Source: Yoonia sp. GPGPB17 (lineage in GTDB: Bacteria > Pseudomonadota > Alphaproteobacteria > Rhodobacterales > Rhodobacteraceae). From it: a stretch of 64,000 bases of DNA. The stretch lies in NCBI RefSeq assembly GCF_037892195.1, contig NZ_JATACI010000002.1, positions 1,488,001-1,552,000 on the forward strand, in the 5' to 3' direction. The position numbers and the translations under genes were made by a program. This document shows positions 55,304 through 64,000 of this stretch, piece after piece (position 1 is the first letter of the stretch; each line of letters opens with the position of its first letter). The notes under the pieces were generated by a model that was not told the DNA's origin, did no database searches, and saw nothing but the letters and a program-made list of their open reading frames with translations.

Positions 55304-56095
55304 ATGACCATTTCGATGCAGGGCAAACGCGGGCTGATCATGGGCGTGGCCAATGAACGGTCGATTGCTTGGGGCATTGCCAAGGCGATGGCCGAGGCAG
55401 GCGCCGAGTTGGCGTTTACGTACCAAGGCGAGGCGTTCGGCAAACGCCTTGAACCTTTGGCCCAATCTGTTGGCTCCGACATCATGGTTGATGTGGATGT
55501 GAATGATGACGCCAGCATGGACCTGGCGTTTCAAACGCTGAAAGACCGATGGGGCACCTTGGACTTTGTGGTTCATGCCATCGCTTTTTCCGACAAAAAC
55601 GAATTGACAGGCCGGTTCATCAACACAAGCCGCGCCAATTTCAAAAATTCGCTGACGATCTCTTGCTATTCGTTCATCGACGTCGCCAAACGTGCCGCTG
55701 ACCTGATGCCGGAGGGTGGGACATTGCTGACAGTGACCTTCCAAGGATCAAACACCGTCACGCCGTTCTATAACGTCATGGGCGTGGCCAAAGCAGCGCT
55801 AGAATCAGCGACACGCTATCTGGCGAACGATCTGGGCCCACAGGGCATCCGCGTCAACGCGATCAGCCCCGGCCCGATGAAAACCCTTGCCGGGGCGGCC
55901 ATTGGTGGCGCGCGCAAGACCTATAAGCACACCGATCAAAACGCGCCCCTGCGCAGCAATGCCACGCTTGAGGCCGTGGGCGGCACAGCTGTGTATCTGG
56001 CATCCGAAGCTGGCGCATGCACGACGGGCGAGATTATCCGTGTGGATGGTGGGTTCCACGTATTGGGGATGCCGCAGCCGGAAAATCTGGTTTAA
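55304..56095 (+). CDS. fabI: enoyl-ACP reductase (NADH)
   Basis: A 263-aa SDR-family enzyme that reduces trans-2-enoyl-ACP. The glycine-rich cofactor motif is GVANERSIAWGIAKAMA near residue 11, and the active-site Tyr-x6-Lys is YNVMGVAK near residue 157; GPMKTLAG near residue 190 is the flexible substrate loop. Triclosan-type FabI. Four bases after fabB. Confidence 0.96.
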   Translation: MTISMQGKRGLIMGVANERSIAWGIAKAMAEAGAELAFTYQGEAFGKRLEPLAQSVGSDIMVDVDVNDDASMDLAFQTLKDRWGTLDFVVHAIAFSDKNELTGRFINTSRANFKNSLTISCYSFIDVAKRAADLMPEGGTLLTVTFQGSNTVTPFYNVMGVAKAALESATRYLANDLGPQGIRVNAISPGPMKTLAGAAIGGARKTYKHTDQNAPLRSNATLEAVGGTAVYLASEAGACTTGEIIRVDGGFHVLGMPQPENLV

Positions 56096-56162
56096 CAGTT
56101 ACTGATTTATCGCGACATTGCAGGATAGCAAAAGGCCCACCAGATCATTGCGGGCGGGATGC

Positions 56163-56543
56163 TTAACCCTCTTCGATGACTTTGCGCGCCACCCGAAAGC
56201 ACTCCAGCGCCTGTGGCACACCACAGTAAATTCCGACCACATGGATGATGGCCCGAATTTCATCCTGTGTAACGCCGTTTCTGATCGCGCCTCGGCAGTG
56301 AATTTCCCACTCTGTCATTTTCCCTAAGGCCCCGATCATCGACAGATTCATCATTGAACGTGTCTTGGCATCAATCACGTCATCGCCCCAGCCGAACCCC
56401 CAACACCATGCGGTCATCGCTTCCTGAAACGGCCGTGTGAAATCATCCGCAGCGGCGAGGTTTTTTTCCACATACTCCGCACCAAGTGTTGCCTTGCGTT
56501 GTTCCAGACCTTTCAGAAACAGATCCTCGTCGAATGCACTCAT
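56163..56543 (-). CDS. carboxymuconolactone decarboxylase family protein
   Basis: A 126-aa all-helical protein with the CMD motif TRSMMNLSMIGALGKMTEWE followed by HCRGAIRNGVTQDEIRAIIH near residues 80-102. True 4-carboxymuconolactone decarboxylases and AhpD peroxidases share the fold; the AhpD CxxC pair is absent. No protocatechuate pathway genes are in the window, so the substrate is uncertain. Last gene of the RpiR-Rieske-aldehyde dehydrogenase operon, 3 bases after the preceding gene. Confidence 0.85.
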   Translation of the reverse strand: MSAFDEDLFLKGLEQRKATLGAEYVEKNLAAADDFTRPFQEAMTAWCWGFGWGDDVIDAKTRSMMNLSMIGALGKMTEWEIHCRGAIRNGVTQDEIRAIIHVVGIYCGVPQALECFRVARKVIEEG

Positions 56544-56546
56544 GGC

Positions 56547-58001
56547 CTACCCTTTCAGTTTGATGGCGACGTTTTTCGTCTGCACATAGTTCCAAAGCGC
56601 CTCGCGCCCCTTTTCGCGACCGTAGCCGGATTTGCCATAGCCGCCAAAGGGAGTTTCAACGCCGCCAGCGTACCATTCGTTGACGAAGACCTGTCCGGCG
56701 CGCAGCTGTCGTGCTGCGCTGGTTGCCCGGTCCAGATCACGGGTGAACACACCGCCAACAAGCCCATAGGGCGTTCCGTTGGCGAGCCTGATGGCGTCAT
56801 CGTCAGCGCCGAACTTCAGAACCGAAAGGACCGGACCAAACACCTCTTCATTCGCGATTTTCATGTCCGGCGTCACGTTTGTCAGGATCGTTGGCTCCAA
56901 AAAAGCCCCAGGGATGTTGGGCTTGCGTCCACCTGTGGCAATAGTCGCGCCCTCTCTTTGGGCGTCCGCGATCATATCGGCCGCCCGGTCACGTTGCGAC
57001 TCTGACACCATCGCGCCCATGGTTGCATCAAACTCCGGCTGTTCGATCCCCGGTTTTACCGTCAATGACTGCGCGACACCGACCATGCGTTCGACCAAGG
57101 CGTCGTGCACACTGTCATGAACAATGACACGGCTCATCGCCGAACAGACCTGACCCGCATTGAAGTAAATGCCCCAACGCACATCGTTTTCAAATGCGGC
57201 AAGGTCGGCATCATCATGGACAATGGCCGCCGATTTTCCACCCAGTTCCAGCACGCAAGGCACGACATTCTGCGCGGCGGCAGAGGCAATGGCGATGCCC
57301 GTCGGGACCGAACCGGTAAAGACAATCTGGTTCACATCAGGGTGCGCCGACAGGGCCGCGCCAGCCTCTTGCCCTAAACCACACAGGATATTAACCGCCC
57401 CATTTGGCAGACCAACTGCCTCGGCCGCATGGGCGAACCATGCATTGCTAAGCGGGGTCAGCTCTGGTGTTTTGATAATACAGGCGTTGCCGGTGGCCAG
57501 TGCCGCAGAAAGCGAACGTGCTGTCATCTCAATCGGATAGTTCCATGGGATAATCTGGGCGGAGACCCCAAAGGGTTCATAGGTCGTGAAGTCAAAATAC
57601 CCTTTGCCCAAGGGAATGGAGCGCCCTTCGACCGTTTCGGCCTGATTGCCATAGTATTCGAAGTACCGTGCGGCCCCTTCGATTTCGATCCGAGCCTCCC
57701 AAAGCGGTTTGCCCTGCTCCAGTGTCAGAACTTCAGCTATCTCATCAATGTGCGCCAACAGGTAGCGCCCCATGGCTTGCACCATGCGGCCTCGCTCGAC
57801 CGGGCGCAGGTCAGATAGCGCGCCAGACAGGTGGACCCGACGGGCAGCTTGTACGGCGCGATCTACATCGGCGGCATCGGCAAGGGCATGTTCTGCCAGC
57901 TTTTCACCTGAACCGGGATTGATCACATCAATCCTTCCGCCGCCACCATCCATCCACGCACCGTCAATGTAGTTTCGCCAGTAGCTCTTGATCTCAGCCA
58001 T
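56547..58001 (-). CDS. NAD(P)-dependent aldehyde dehydrogenase
   Basis: A 484-aa enzyme: cofactor region IIPWNYPIEMTARSLSAAL near residue 151, FTGSVPTG near residue 228, catalytic Glu in LELGGKSAAIV near residue 252, catalytic Cys in NAGQVCSAMSR near residue 285, and EEVFGPVLSV near residue 380. It resembles betaine-aldehyde or gamma-aminobutyraldehyde-type dehydrogenases. In this operon it could oxidise the aldehyde or formaldehyde-derived product of the Rieske demethylase. It overlaps the Rieske gene by 8 bases. Confidence 0.92.
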   Translation of the reverse strand: MAEIKSYWRNYIDGAWMDGGGGRIDVINPGSGEKLAEHALADAADVDRAVQAARRVHLSGALSDLRPVERGRMVQAMGRYLLAHIDEIAEVLTLEQGKPLWEARIEIEGAARYFEYYGNQAETVEGRSIPLGKGYFDFTTYEPFGVSAQIIPWNYPIEMTARSLSAALATGNACIIKTPELTPLSNAWFAHAAEAVGLPNGAVNILCGLGQEAGAALSAHPDVNQIVFTGSVPTGIAIASAAAQNVVPCVLELGGKSAAIVHDDADLAAFENDVRWGIYFNAGQVCSAMSRVIVHDSVHDALVERMVGVAQSLTVKPGIEQPEFDATMGAMVSESQRDRAADMIADAQREGATIATGGRKPNIPGAFLEPTILTNVTPDMKIANEEVFGPVLSVLKFGADDDAIRLANGTPYGLVGGVFTRDLDRATSAARQLRAGQVFVNEWYAGGVETPFGGYGKSGYGREKGREALWNYVQTKNVAIKLKG

Positions 58002-59073
58002 CTATCGCCTCGCGCATCCAGCGTTGCAGGTGCATGACGGGATGTTCGGAATTCACTCCACCTTTCGGGTCAATCACCAGTGGACCGGGACGGTAACCGC
58101 GTGATCCGAGGCCACGCTGCACAGATTCGACCAAGTGGATGTCTTCCTCCACCGTCGTTTCCCGGTCCTGCACCGCAAGTTGCCGCACCTTGGGGTCATC
58201 CACTCCGTTCACTGAATACCACCCACGCCACACAACCACATGTTCTGCGTCGATTGCCCGCCAGTGATAGGTATTCAGCACATTGCCTGGGTAGACCTGG
58301 AACGAAAACATCGGCCAGAGGAACCAGCTGGAGTATTCGTGGGAATGGGCAAAGCCCGAGTTGATATCATAGGTCATCTGATCCAGCGACTGACACTCCG
58401 TCGTGTGACGCAGGCATTTCCCCTGCGGCTGGATGTCATAGGTTTCCGGCCTAACCACCCCATTGGCGAAGGTCGGATGGTTTAGTGAGCAGTGATAGCA
58501 CTCAGAATAGTTTTCGACCGATACTTTCCAATTGCAGTTCTCAGCAATCTCGACCCATTCCAGCGGCTTAAGGTCCGCCCAATGCGGCACCCATTCTTCC
58601 AACTCGGCACGCGCCCCGGGAAACCAATCTTCCATTGGTGCGGCGTCCGGGTCGAGGTTGACGAACACAAAACCCAGGAACTCTTCTGCGCGGACCTCTT
58701 CCAGGCAAATGCTGGATTTCTCAAAGCCTTCGACCGCTTTGATGTTGGGGCCTGCACGCAGCTCTCCGGTTAATTCGTAGGTCCAGGCGTGATACGGACA
58801 GACAACAACACGAGCCGTGCCCGTACCGCTGACCAATTGATGGGCGCGGTGCTGACAGACATTGTAGAAAACCCGAATCTTGTCGTCACGCCCACGGATC
58901 GCAAAGAGGCTCTCCCCCGCAATTTCGAATGTTGCGTAATCACCGGCGTTCGCAATGTCCGATGCATGGCAACCAAACTGCCAAGTCTTCGCCAGCAAGC
59001 CCTCATTTTCGAGCCGAAACACGAGTGGATCGGTATAATAACGTGCAGCCAGGGATCGGATGGGTTTGGTCAT
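57994..59073 (-). CDS. Rieske non-heme iron oxygenase (betaine demethylase-like)
   Basis: A 359-aa oxygenase alpha subunit. The Rieske cluster is CQHRAHQLVSG...CPYHAW (C-x-H-x16-C-x2-H, about residues 73-95), and the mononuclear iron site includes ENYSECYHCSLNHP near residue 190. It resembles stachydrine (proline betaine) demethylase Stc2 and the carnitine/glycine-betaine Rieske group more than aromatic dioxygenases. A reductase component is not seen in the window. It overlaps the RpiR gene by 4 bases and the aldehyde dehydrogenase gene by 8. Confidence 0.88.
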   Translation of the reverse strand: MTKPIRSLAARYYTDPLVFRLENEGLLAKTWQFGCHASDIANAGDYATFEIAGESLFAIRGRDDKIRVFYNVCQHRAHQLVSGTGTARVVVCPYHAWTYELTGELRAGPNIKAVEGFEKSSICLEEVRAEEFLGFVFVNLDPDAAPMEDWFPGARAELEEWVPHWADLKPLEWVEIAENCNWKVSVENYSECYHCSLNHPTFANGVVRPETYDIQPQGKCLRHTTECQSLDQMTYDINSGFAHSHEYSSWFLWPMFSFQVYPGNVLNTYHWRAIDAEHVVVWRGWYSVNGVDDPKVRQLAVQDRETTVEEDIHLVESVQRGLGSRGYRPGPLVIDPKGGVNSEHPVMHLQRWMREAIDG

Positions 59074-59957
59074 TTCTCCTCCGCATAATAAAGCCCCAGT
59101 TGATGGCGGCGTCTGTGAAAGGTCTCGACCCGTTCAACGATTTCATCGCTGGCAACGGCAATCACAAAGGACAACAACGTCTCTAGCAGGGCAATTGTGC
59201 TCACAGACGATGGAAAGAACTGCGGGGTGTCGCAAGAGATGACAAAGCCATGATCGGCGGCGCGAATGATCGGGCTGGCGGGACTGTCAGAGATCGCGAT
59301 AATCCGCATGCCCTGTTCGCGGGCGCGCTCAACCGCTTCGACCACCTCGGCACGGTAAGGTTTGCACGTGATCGCAACCAGCGCATCGTCTTTGTCCGCC
59401 CACGCCAGATCGTCGATGGCGTTTGATCCGGCACGAGGGATAGCATGGAACCGCACCATGCCCGTGGACGCCAGATATGTGAAATTGCGGGCGCTGGAGT
59501 TATTCACCCCGACACCCAGTGTGAAGACATTGTCTGAAGTCCATATTGCCTCAGCCGCTGTTTTCAGATCATCCGCCGTGATGCCAGCGAATGTGTCCTC
59601 AATGTTGCGCAGTGCACCTTGCACCATATCGGCATAAAGCCCACCAAGATCGTCAGACTTGCGAATGTCCTGCAACCACCGTGCGCGATCAGGGAAATCT
59701 GCGGCACCCCGCCGGATCGCCTCGCGGAAGGGCGCGCGGAAATCCTCGTAGCCCTCAAAACCAACCTGCCGTGCCATACGCACCACTGTATTGGGTTTCA
59801 CATTGGCGGCCTCTGCAATCTCGCGCACCGTCGACACCCCCACATCGCGCGGGTTTTCCAACACATAGGTGGCCGCCTTCCGCGCCTCTGGCGTTAGCTC
59901 TGAAAGCTCCCCGGCCAGCCGCTCCAGAATCGTATTTGATACATTTGTCCCATTCAT
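59070..59957 (-). CDS. RpiR family transcriptional regulator
   Basis: A 295-aa protein: an N-terminal helix-turn-helix_6 domain (STVREIAEAANVKPNTVVRM near residue 42) and a C-terminal SIS sugar-isomerase-like domain (FTLGVGVNNSSARNFTYLA near residue 143; ISDSPASPIIRAADHGFVI). ATG 59957 (MNGTNVSNTILERL) is chosen for its fit to the family. It heads the minus-strand catabolic operon and lies 69 bp from the divergent flavoprotein gene, so it likely controls both transcripts. The SIS ligand may be the betaine or a derivative, which is inference. Confidence 0.9.
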   Translation of the reverse strand: MNGTNVSNTILERLAGELSELTPEARKAATYVLENPRDVGVSTVREIAEAANVKPNTVVRMARQVGFEGYEDFRAPFREAIRRGAADFPDRARWLQDIRKSDDLGGLYADMVQGALRNIEDTFAGITADDLKTAAEAIWTSDNVFTLGVGVNNSSARNFTYLASTGMVRFHAIPRAGSNAIDDLAWADKDDALVAITCKPYRAEVVEAVERAREQGMRIIAISDSPASPIIRAADHGFVISCDTPQFFPSSVSTIALLETLLSFVIAVASDEIVERVETFHRRRHQLGLYYAEEK

Positions 59958-60026
59958 GATTGACGATGGTACTTTTGTCCGCTTAGCGTGTCGAGAGAAA
60001 AACGACTCGCAAAAGGATGATTGCCC

Positions 60027-62475
60027 GTGTCCAAGGATTTTCCCAGCCAAGCCCGCGTTGTGATTGTTGGTGGTGGCGTTATGGGTGTTGGCTTGGCCTA
60101 TCATCTTGCCCATGAAGGTTGGGGTGCGGATACGGTTTTGCTTGAGAAGGCAGAACTGACCTCTGGCAGCACATGGCACGCGGCCGGACAGATCACACAT
60201 TCCACGTCAAGCTTTAGTCTGGGTAAATGCGTTGACTACAACATTGGTCTGTATGCCGGAGGGTTAGAGACTGAGACCGGACAGCCCGTCACATGGCATG
60301 GCTGTGGATCGTTCCGATTGGCCTATACCGAGGATGAGATGGATTGGCTGCGGCATACCCTGTCGGTCGGGCGGTCCTTGGGGTTCAACATTGAACTGGT
60401 TGGCCCTGAGAACGTCCGCGCACTGCACCCTTTCTACAATCTGGACGGCGTATTGGGCGCGTTGCACACGCCCGACGATGGGCACGTCGATCCCACGAAC
60501 GTCACTATGGCGATGGCAGCAGGCGCACGCCAGAAGGGTGTGCAGATCATCCGCCAATGCCGCGCGACAAACATAACGCAAGCACCTTCAGGTGAGTGGG
60601 TTATCGAAACTGACAAGGGCACGGTCACCTGCGAGCATGTCGTCAACGCGGGCGGCACCTACGCCCGGCAGATGGGCGAATGGTCTGGCCTGCAACTGCC
60701 CATGACATCCATGACACACCATTATTTTGTCACCGAACCTGTACCGGAGTTCGCAGCGTTGGAGACAGAGCTGCCAGTCATCCGCGATGATAAAAAGGTA
60801 TCGGGCTACATCAGGATGGAGCAAAAACGCGGGCTGATCGGCATTTACGAGAAAGAGAACCCCAATTCTGTCTGGCATGACCATTGCCCATGGGACTATG
60901 AAAACTGGCTGTTTGACGCCGACTACGACCGGATCATGCCGTATCTGGAAGAAAGCCTGAACCGCATGCCAATCTTTGCCGAACTGGGCATTCAGCGTGA
61001 GGTGCATGGCGCCATCAGCCATCCGCCCGATGGTAACCCTGTTGATTGGTCCCGCACCTGGTGTTCGGAACTATTGGTGTTGTTGCGGCACCCAGATCGG
61101 CATTGGCTGGGGGCCGGGGCTGACGCGCGAACTGGCACGTTGGATGGTACATGGGGCGGCCGACATCTCGATGCGCGACTATGATCCGCGGCGGTTTGGC
61201 AGCTACGCCACAAAGGATTGGCAGGTTGTAAAAGCAGAAGAGGATTACTGCCTGCGCCACGAAATCCCGTTTCCGCATTTCAACAGGCTGGCGGGGCGGC
61301 CCATCAAACCGTCTCCGCTTTATGAACAACTCAAAGCAAAGGGTGCCGTGCATGAAGAAGTGTATGGTTTTGAGCGTCCGCGCTGGTTTGCAAAGAATGG
61401 TGTCGCGCAAGAGGATCACTATTCCTTCAACCGTACCGTGGTCGATGACATCGTTGCAGCAGAAGTGAAAGCGGTGCGCGAAACGGTCGGCATCATGGAT
61501 GTCACCGCATTCACCAAGGTTTTGGTGGAAGGGCCGGATGCATACGCACTGCTGGATCGTTTGACCGCAAACCGGATGCCTCAGAAGGTGGGATCGATTA
61601 CTCTGACCCATATGCTGAACCGGGCGGGCCGAATTGAACTTGAAACGACGATTGTGCGCATGGCCAAAGATCAGTTTTATCTGGTTTGTGCGGCGTTCTT
61701 TGAGCAGCGGTTGCTGGATCATTTGGAGCAAAAGCGCGCAGGCGAAGATGTCACGATTTCTGCACTTTCAGCCGAATGGTCAGCCTTGTCGCTGAACGGG
61801 CCGAACGCGCGCAACGTCTTGGAGGCATGTACAGACACCGATCTGAGCAACGCCGGTTTCCGCTGGCTTTCGGCGCAACAGATCACTGTTGCAGGTCACA
61901 ACATATGGGCGTTCCGGATTTCATACGCGGGTGAGTTGGGCTGGGAATTTCACATGCCCAACACCGCCTGCCTTGACGTCTACAACGCCCTGTGGGCCGC
62001 CGGTCAGGACCACGGCATTGCGAATTATGGTTCATTTGCGATGAACGCGATGCGCATGGAGAAAGGCTTTAAAGGTGCAGGCGAGTTGACCAACGAGGTC
62101 ACTTTGGCCGAGGCTGACGTGCTGCGGTTTGCCCGGACAGACAAAGACTATCTTGGCCGTGACAGGACCCTGCATGCGGACCGGAGGTGGGTCTGCGCCT
62201 ACCTGACGATTGAACCCGATGGCGTGGCAGATGGCCATGGCGGGGAAGCCGTTATGCTGAATGAGGAGGTCGTGGGTTCAACCGCATCGGTGGCCTACGG
62301 GCCGACCGTCGGCAAGGTGCTCGCCTTTGCTTATGTCAAACCAGAGGCTGCTGCGCCAGGCACAGCCTTGCAGGTCGTGATCCATGGTGCACCCCGTGCG
62401 GCGCGCGTGCTCGGGGAACCGGCCTACGATCCACAAAGCCTGAAGCCACGGGCAGATGCAAAGGTGCCCGCATGA
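60027..62475 (+). CDS. GcvT-fused FAD-dependent demethylating dehydrogenase; frameshifted
   Basis: About 815 aa after removing one base; paralogous in architecture to the gene at 25426-27862. FAD domain (VVIVGGGVMGVGLAYHLAH; SGSTWHAAGQITH with the likely FAD-linked His), then FAO_M and GcvT folate domains (RAGRIELETTI; SMRMEKGFKGAG-like NAMRMEKGFKGAG). Family members include dimethylglycine, sarcosine and N-methylproline demethylases. The frame changes at about 61041 (an extra T in aaccctgttgatt) within DGNPLIGPAPGVRNYW. GTG 60027 is chosen because AAGGATG precedes it by 7 bases. Confidence 0.85.
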
Positions 62476-62527
62476 CATGGAGTACGTTTGTCACAATTGG
62501 GGAAAGCCACCCGGTGGAGATATATGG

Positions 62528-63631
62528 ATGAAGGTCACCGGGCTTACAATTTGGTCCGTCAATCTGACAAGCCATGCAACCTACTACATGGCCGAAGGCA
62601 AAGCCTGCGCCACGGTTAAGACCCATGTTTTGCGTCTTGAGACCGACACCGGACTGGAAGGTTGGGGCGAGGTGTGCCCCATCCCGCATTATCTGCCCGC
62701 TTTCGCCGATGGTATACCAAGCGCGATCACTGAAATGGCACCCCAGATCATCGGCATGTCACCCTTTGGGGTCGATGCGCCGATGCGCAAGTTGGATGGC
62801 TATCTACCCGGGCATGCGCATGCGAAGTCGATTGTGGACATGGCGCTGTGGGACTTATTTGGAAGGGCGACCGGCCAGCCACTCTACGCTCTTCTCGGCG
62901 GGCGTACACGGGCAGACATGCCGCTCTACCACTCTATCACATGTGTCGCTCCCGATGAGATGGCGCGGATCGCAAAAGAGACCTACGCCACAGGCATTCG
63001 CCAGTTTCAGGTCAAGCTCGGTGCGGACGCCGATTGGCAAATGGATGCGGAGCGGTTGATAAAGGTGCGCGAAGCCGTTGGCGCAGGACCAATTGTCTAT
63101 GGCGATTGGAATTGCGGGGCGACCAAGCTGCATGCCACACGGACGGGCCGCGCCGTGGCCCATCTTGATGTCATGCTCGAACAGCCCTGCAAAACGTTGG
63201 AGGATTGCGCCGATGTCCGCAAAGCAACAGGGCTGCCGATGAAGATCGATGAATGCGCCTATGATCTGGCCACTTTGATGCAGGCCAGTGACTTGGGCTG
63301 TATGGATGCTGTCGCCCTGAAGCTGTCAAAGTTTGGCGGCCTGTCTGCCATGCGCCGCGCCCGCGATCTGACCGTGCATCTGGGGGCCGAGATTTGCGCC
63401 GAATGCACCTGGGGGTCCGATATCGTGACCGCTGCGTCACTGCACTTTGCTGCCTCAACGCCAAACGGATCTCTGCTGAACACCTGCGATCTGTCCGGCT
63501 ATGTGGCACCACGCATTTGCCCCGACGCGCCGGTCCGCGTGAACGGGCGGATCGCACCACCCGCGGGTCCGGGCCTTGGTGTTGTTCCTGACCGTGATGT
63601 CTTGGGACCCCCGATATTGGAGTTGCGCTGA
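62528..63631 (+). CDS. enolase-superfamily enzyme (mandelate racemase/muconate lactonizing type)
   Basis: A 367-aa protein: N-terminal capping domain (MAEGKACATVKTHVLRLETD; GWGEVCPIPHYLPAF) and barrel with FQVKLGADADW near residue 178, metal ligands in YGDWNCGAT (Asp), MLEQPCKT (Glu) and MKIDECAYD (Asp/Glu), and Lys in ALKLSKFGGLS. The usual K-x-K acid/base pair reads Q-V-K. In this context it may be a betaine or proline-betaine epimerase of the HpbD kind, or a cis-3-hydroxyproline dehydratase; I cannot decide. ATG 62528 has GGTGGAGA upstream. Followed 3 bases later by an aminotransferase. Confidence 0.85.
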   Translation: MKVTGLTIWSVNLTSHATYYMAEGKACATVKTHVLRLETDTGLEGWGEVCPIPHYLPAFADGIPSAITEMAPQIIGMSPFGVDAPMRKLDGYLPGHAHAKSIVDMALWDLFGRATGQPLYALLGGRTRADMPLYHSITCVAPDEMARIAKETYATGIRQFQVKLGADADWQMDAERLIKVREAVGAGPIVYGDWNCGATKLHATRTGRAVAHLDVMLEQPCKTLEDCADVRKATGLPMKIDECAYDLATLMQASDLGCMDAVALKLSKFGGLSAMRRARDLTVHLGAEICAECTWGSDIVTAASLHFAASTPNGSLLNTCDLSGYVAPRICPDAPVRVNGRIAPPAGPGLGVVPDRDVLGPPILELR

Positions 63632-63634
63632 CAT

Positions 63635-64000
63635 ATGCAAAAGCTGACCTCTCAATCTGAATGGATCGCCCGTGCGCAAGAGGTGCTGCCTGCGGGTGGA
63701 TTCGGCAACTTCGACCCAGGGATTATCATCGCCCATGGCGAAGGCAGCCGTGTATGGGATGAGGATGGCAACGAATATGTCGATTACCTGATCGGCTCTG
63801 GCCCTATGCTGTTGGGGCATGGGCATCCAGAGGTAATGGACGCCGTGCTGGAACAATTGCCCAAGGGCATGACCTTCTTTGCAAACAACGCAAAGGGCAT
63901 CGCACTCGCCGAAGAAATTGTTCAGGCCGTCCCATGCTGCGAGCAGGTCCGCTTTGTCGCATCCGGCGGTGAGGCCGATATGTATGCGATCCGCTTGGCG
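63635..64000 (+). CDS. class III aminotransferase, N-terminal part
   Basis: The first 122 codons of a PLP enzyme that runs off the right edge. RAQEVLPAGGFGNFDPG, GSRVWDEDGNEYVDYLIGSG, GHGHPEVMDAVLEQL and RFVASGGEADMYAIRLA match the glutamate-1-semialdehyde aminomutase/omega-aminotransferase group; the PLP lysine is outside the window. It is 3 bases after the enolase-superfamily gene, so it belongs to the same catabolic operon, presumably acting on an amino or imino acid product. Confidence 0.85.
   Translation, partial: MQKLTSQSEWIARAQEVLPAGGFGNFDPGIIIAHGEGSRVWDEDGNEYVDYLIGSGPMLLGHGHPEVMDAVLEQLPKGMTFFANNAKGIALAEEIVQAVPCCEQVRFVASGGEADMYAIRLA

Overview
The window is a near-complete stretch of chromosome from a marine-type alphaproteobacterium of the family Rhodobacteraceae (Roseobacter group). 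This rests on gene order and gene types: aroA-cmk-(...)-rpsA-ihfB-lapA-trpF-trpB, miaB-phoH-ybeY-corC-lnt-metK-trmB, irr/fabA-fabB-fabI, a SAM/SAH-type riboswitch in front of metK, and several demethylases for quaternary amines. I cannot fix the genus. No rRNA, tRNA, CRISPR array, prophage or intact insertion sequence was seen.

Layout. 1-3.6 kb: a minus-strand L-carnitine degradation operon (BKACE, lipocalin, small lipoprotein, carnitine dehydrogenase fused to a thioesterase), convergent with the end of a broken gene. 3.8-7.2 kb: acetyltransferase, aldo/keto reductase, MFS transporter, small outer-membrane barrel. 7.3-14.4 kb: metG, then a surface-glycan cluster (neuA-like, neuB-like, KpsC/S-like, GT92-like glycosyltransferase, pyruvyltransferase-like) with a tyrosine phosphatase. 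14.5-16.6 kb: a radical-SAM/DUF4130 DNA-repair pair behind a LexA box. 16.6-25.4 kb: ychF, trpA, lldD with a perfect FNR box, three tandem small membrane proteins with duplicated operators, an MFS transporter, a Tat-exported sulfide:quinone-reductase-like flavoprotein, rplY. 25.4-30.5 kb: a methylated-amine module (GcvT-fused flavoprotein, MttB homologue, LysR) between rplY and pth. 30.7-34.3 kb: pth, DUF2332, DUF2237, a membrane-bound LuxR regulator and two secreted proteins ending in long poly-aspartate tails. 34.5-44 kb: trpB-trpF-lapA-ihfB-rpsA-cmk-aroA with three accessory genes. 44-51.4 kb: trmB-metK-lnt-corC-ybeY-phoH-miaB. 51.5-53 kb: a glycosyltransferase-like gene and a decayed REP-associated transposase beside REP-like palindromes. 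53-56 kb: irr and fabABI. 56-64 kb: an RpiR-controlled cluster (Rieske demethylase, aldehyde dehydrogenase, GcvT-fused flavoprotein, enolase-superfamily enzyme, class III aminotransferase) that looks built to demethylate and degrade a betaine.

Two features colour the whole annotation. First, eleven single-base frame breaks and one in-frame stop hit eleven genes, including the housekeeping genes aroA and ybeY, and nearly all lie in homopolymers. I read most of these as sequence errors and annotate the genes across the breaks. Second, several regulatory signals can be read directly: LexA box, FNR box, SAM/SAH riboswitch, duplicated palindromes, and a three-armed hairpin element before trpB.

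Common themes are uptake and demethylation of compatible solutes (carnitine and other betaines), envelope glycans, and short exported acidic proteins.
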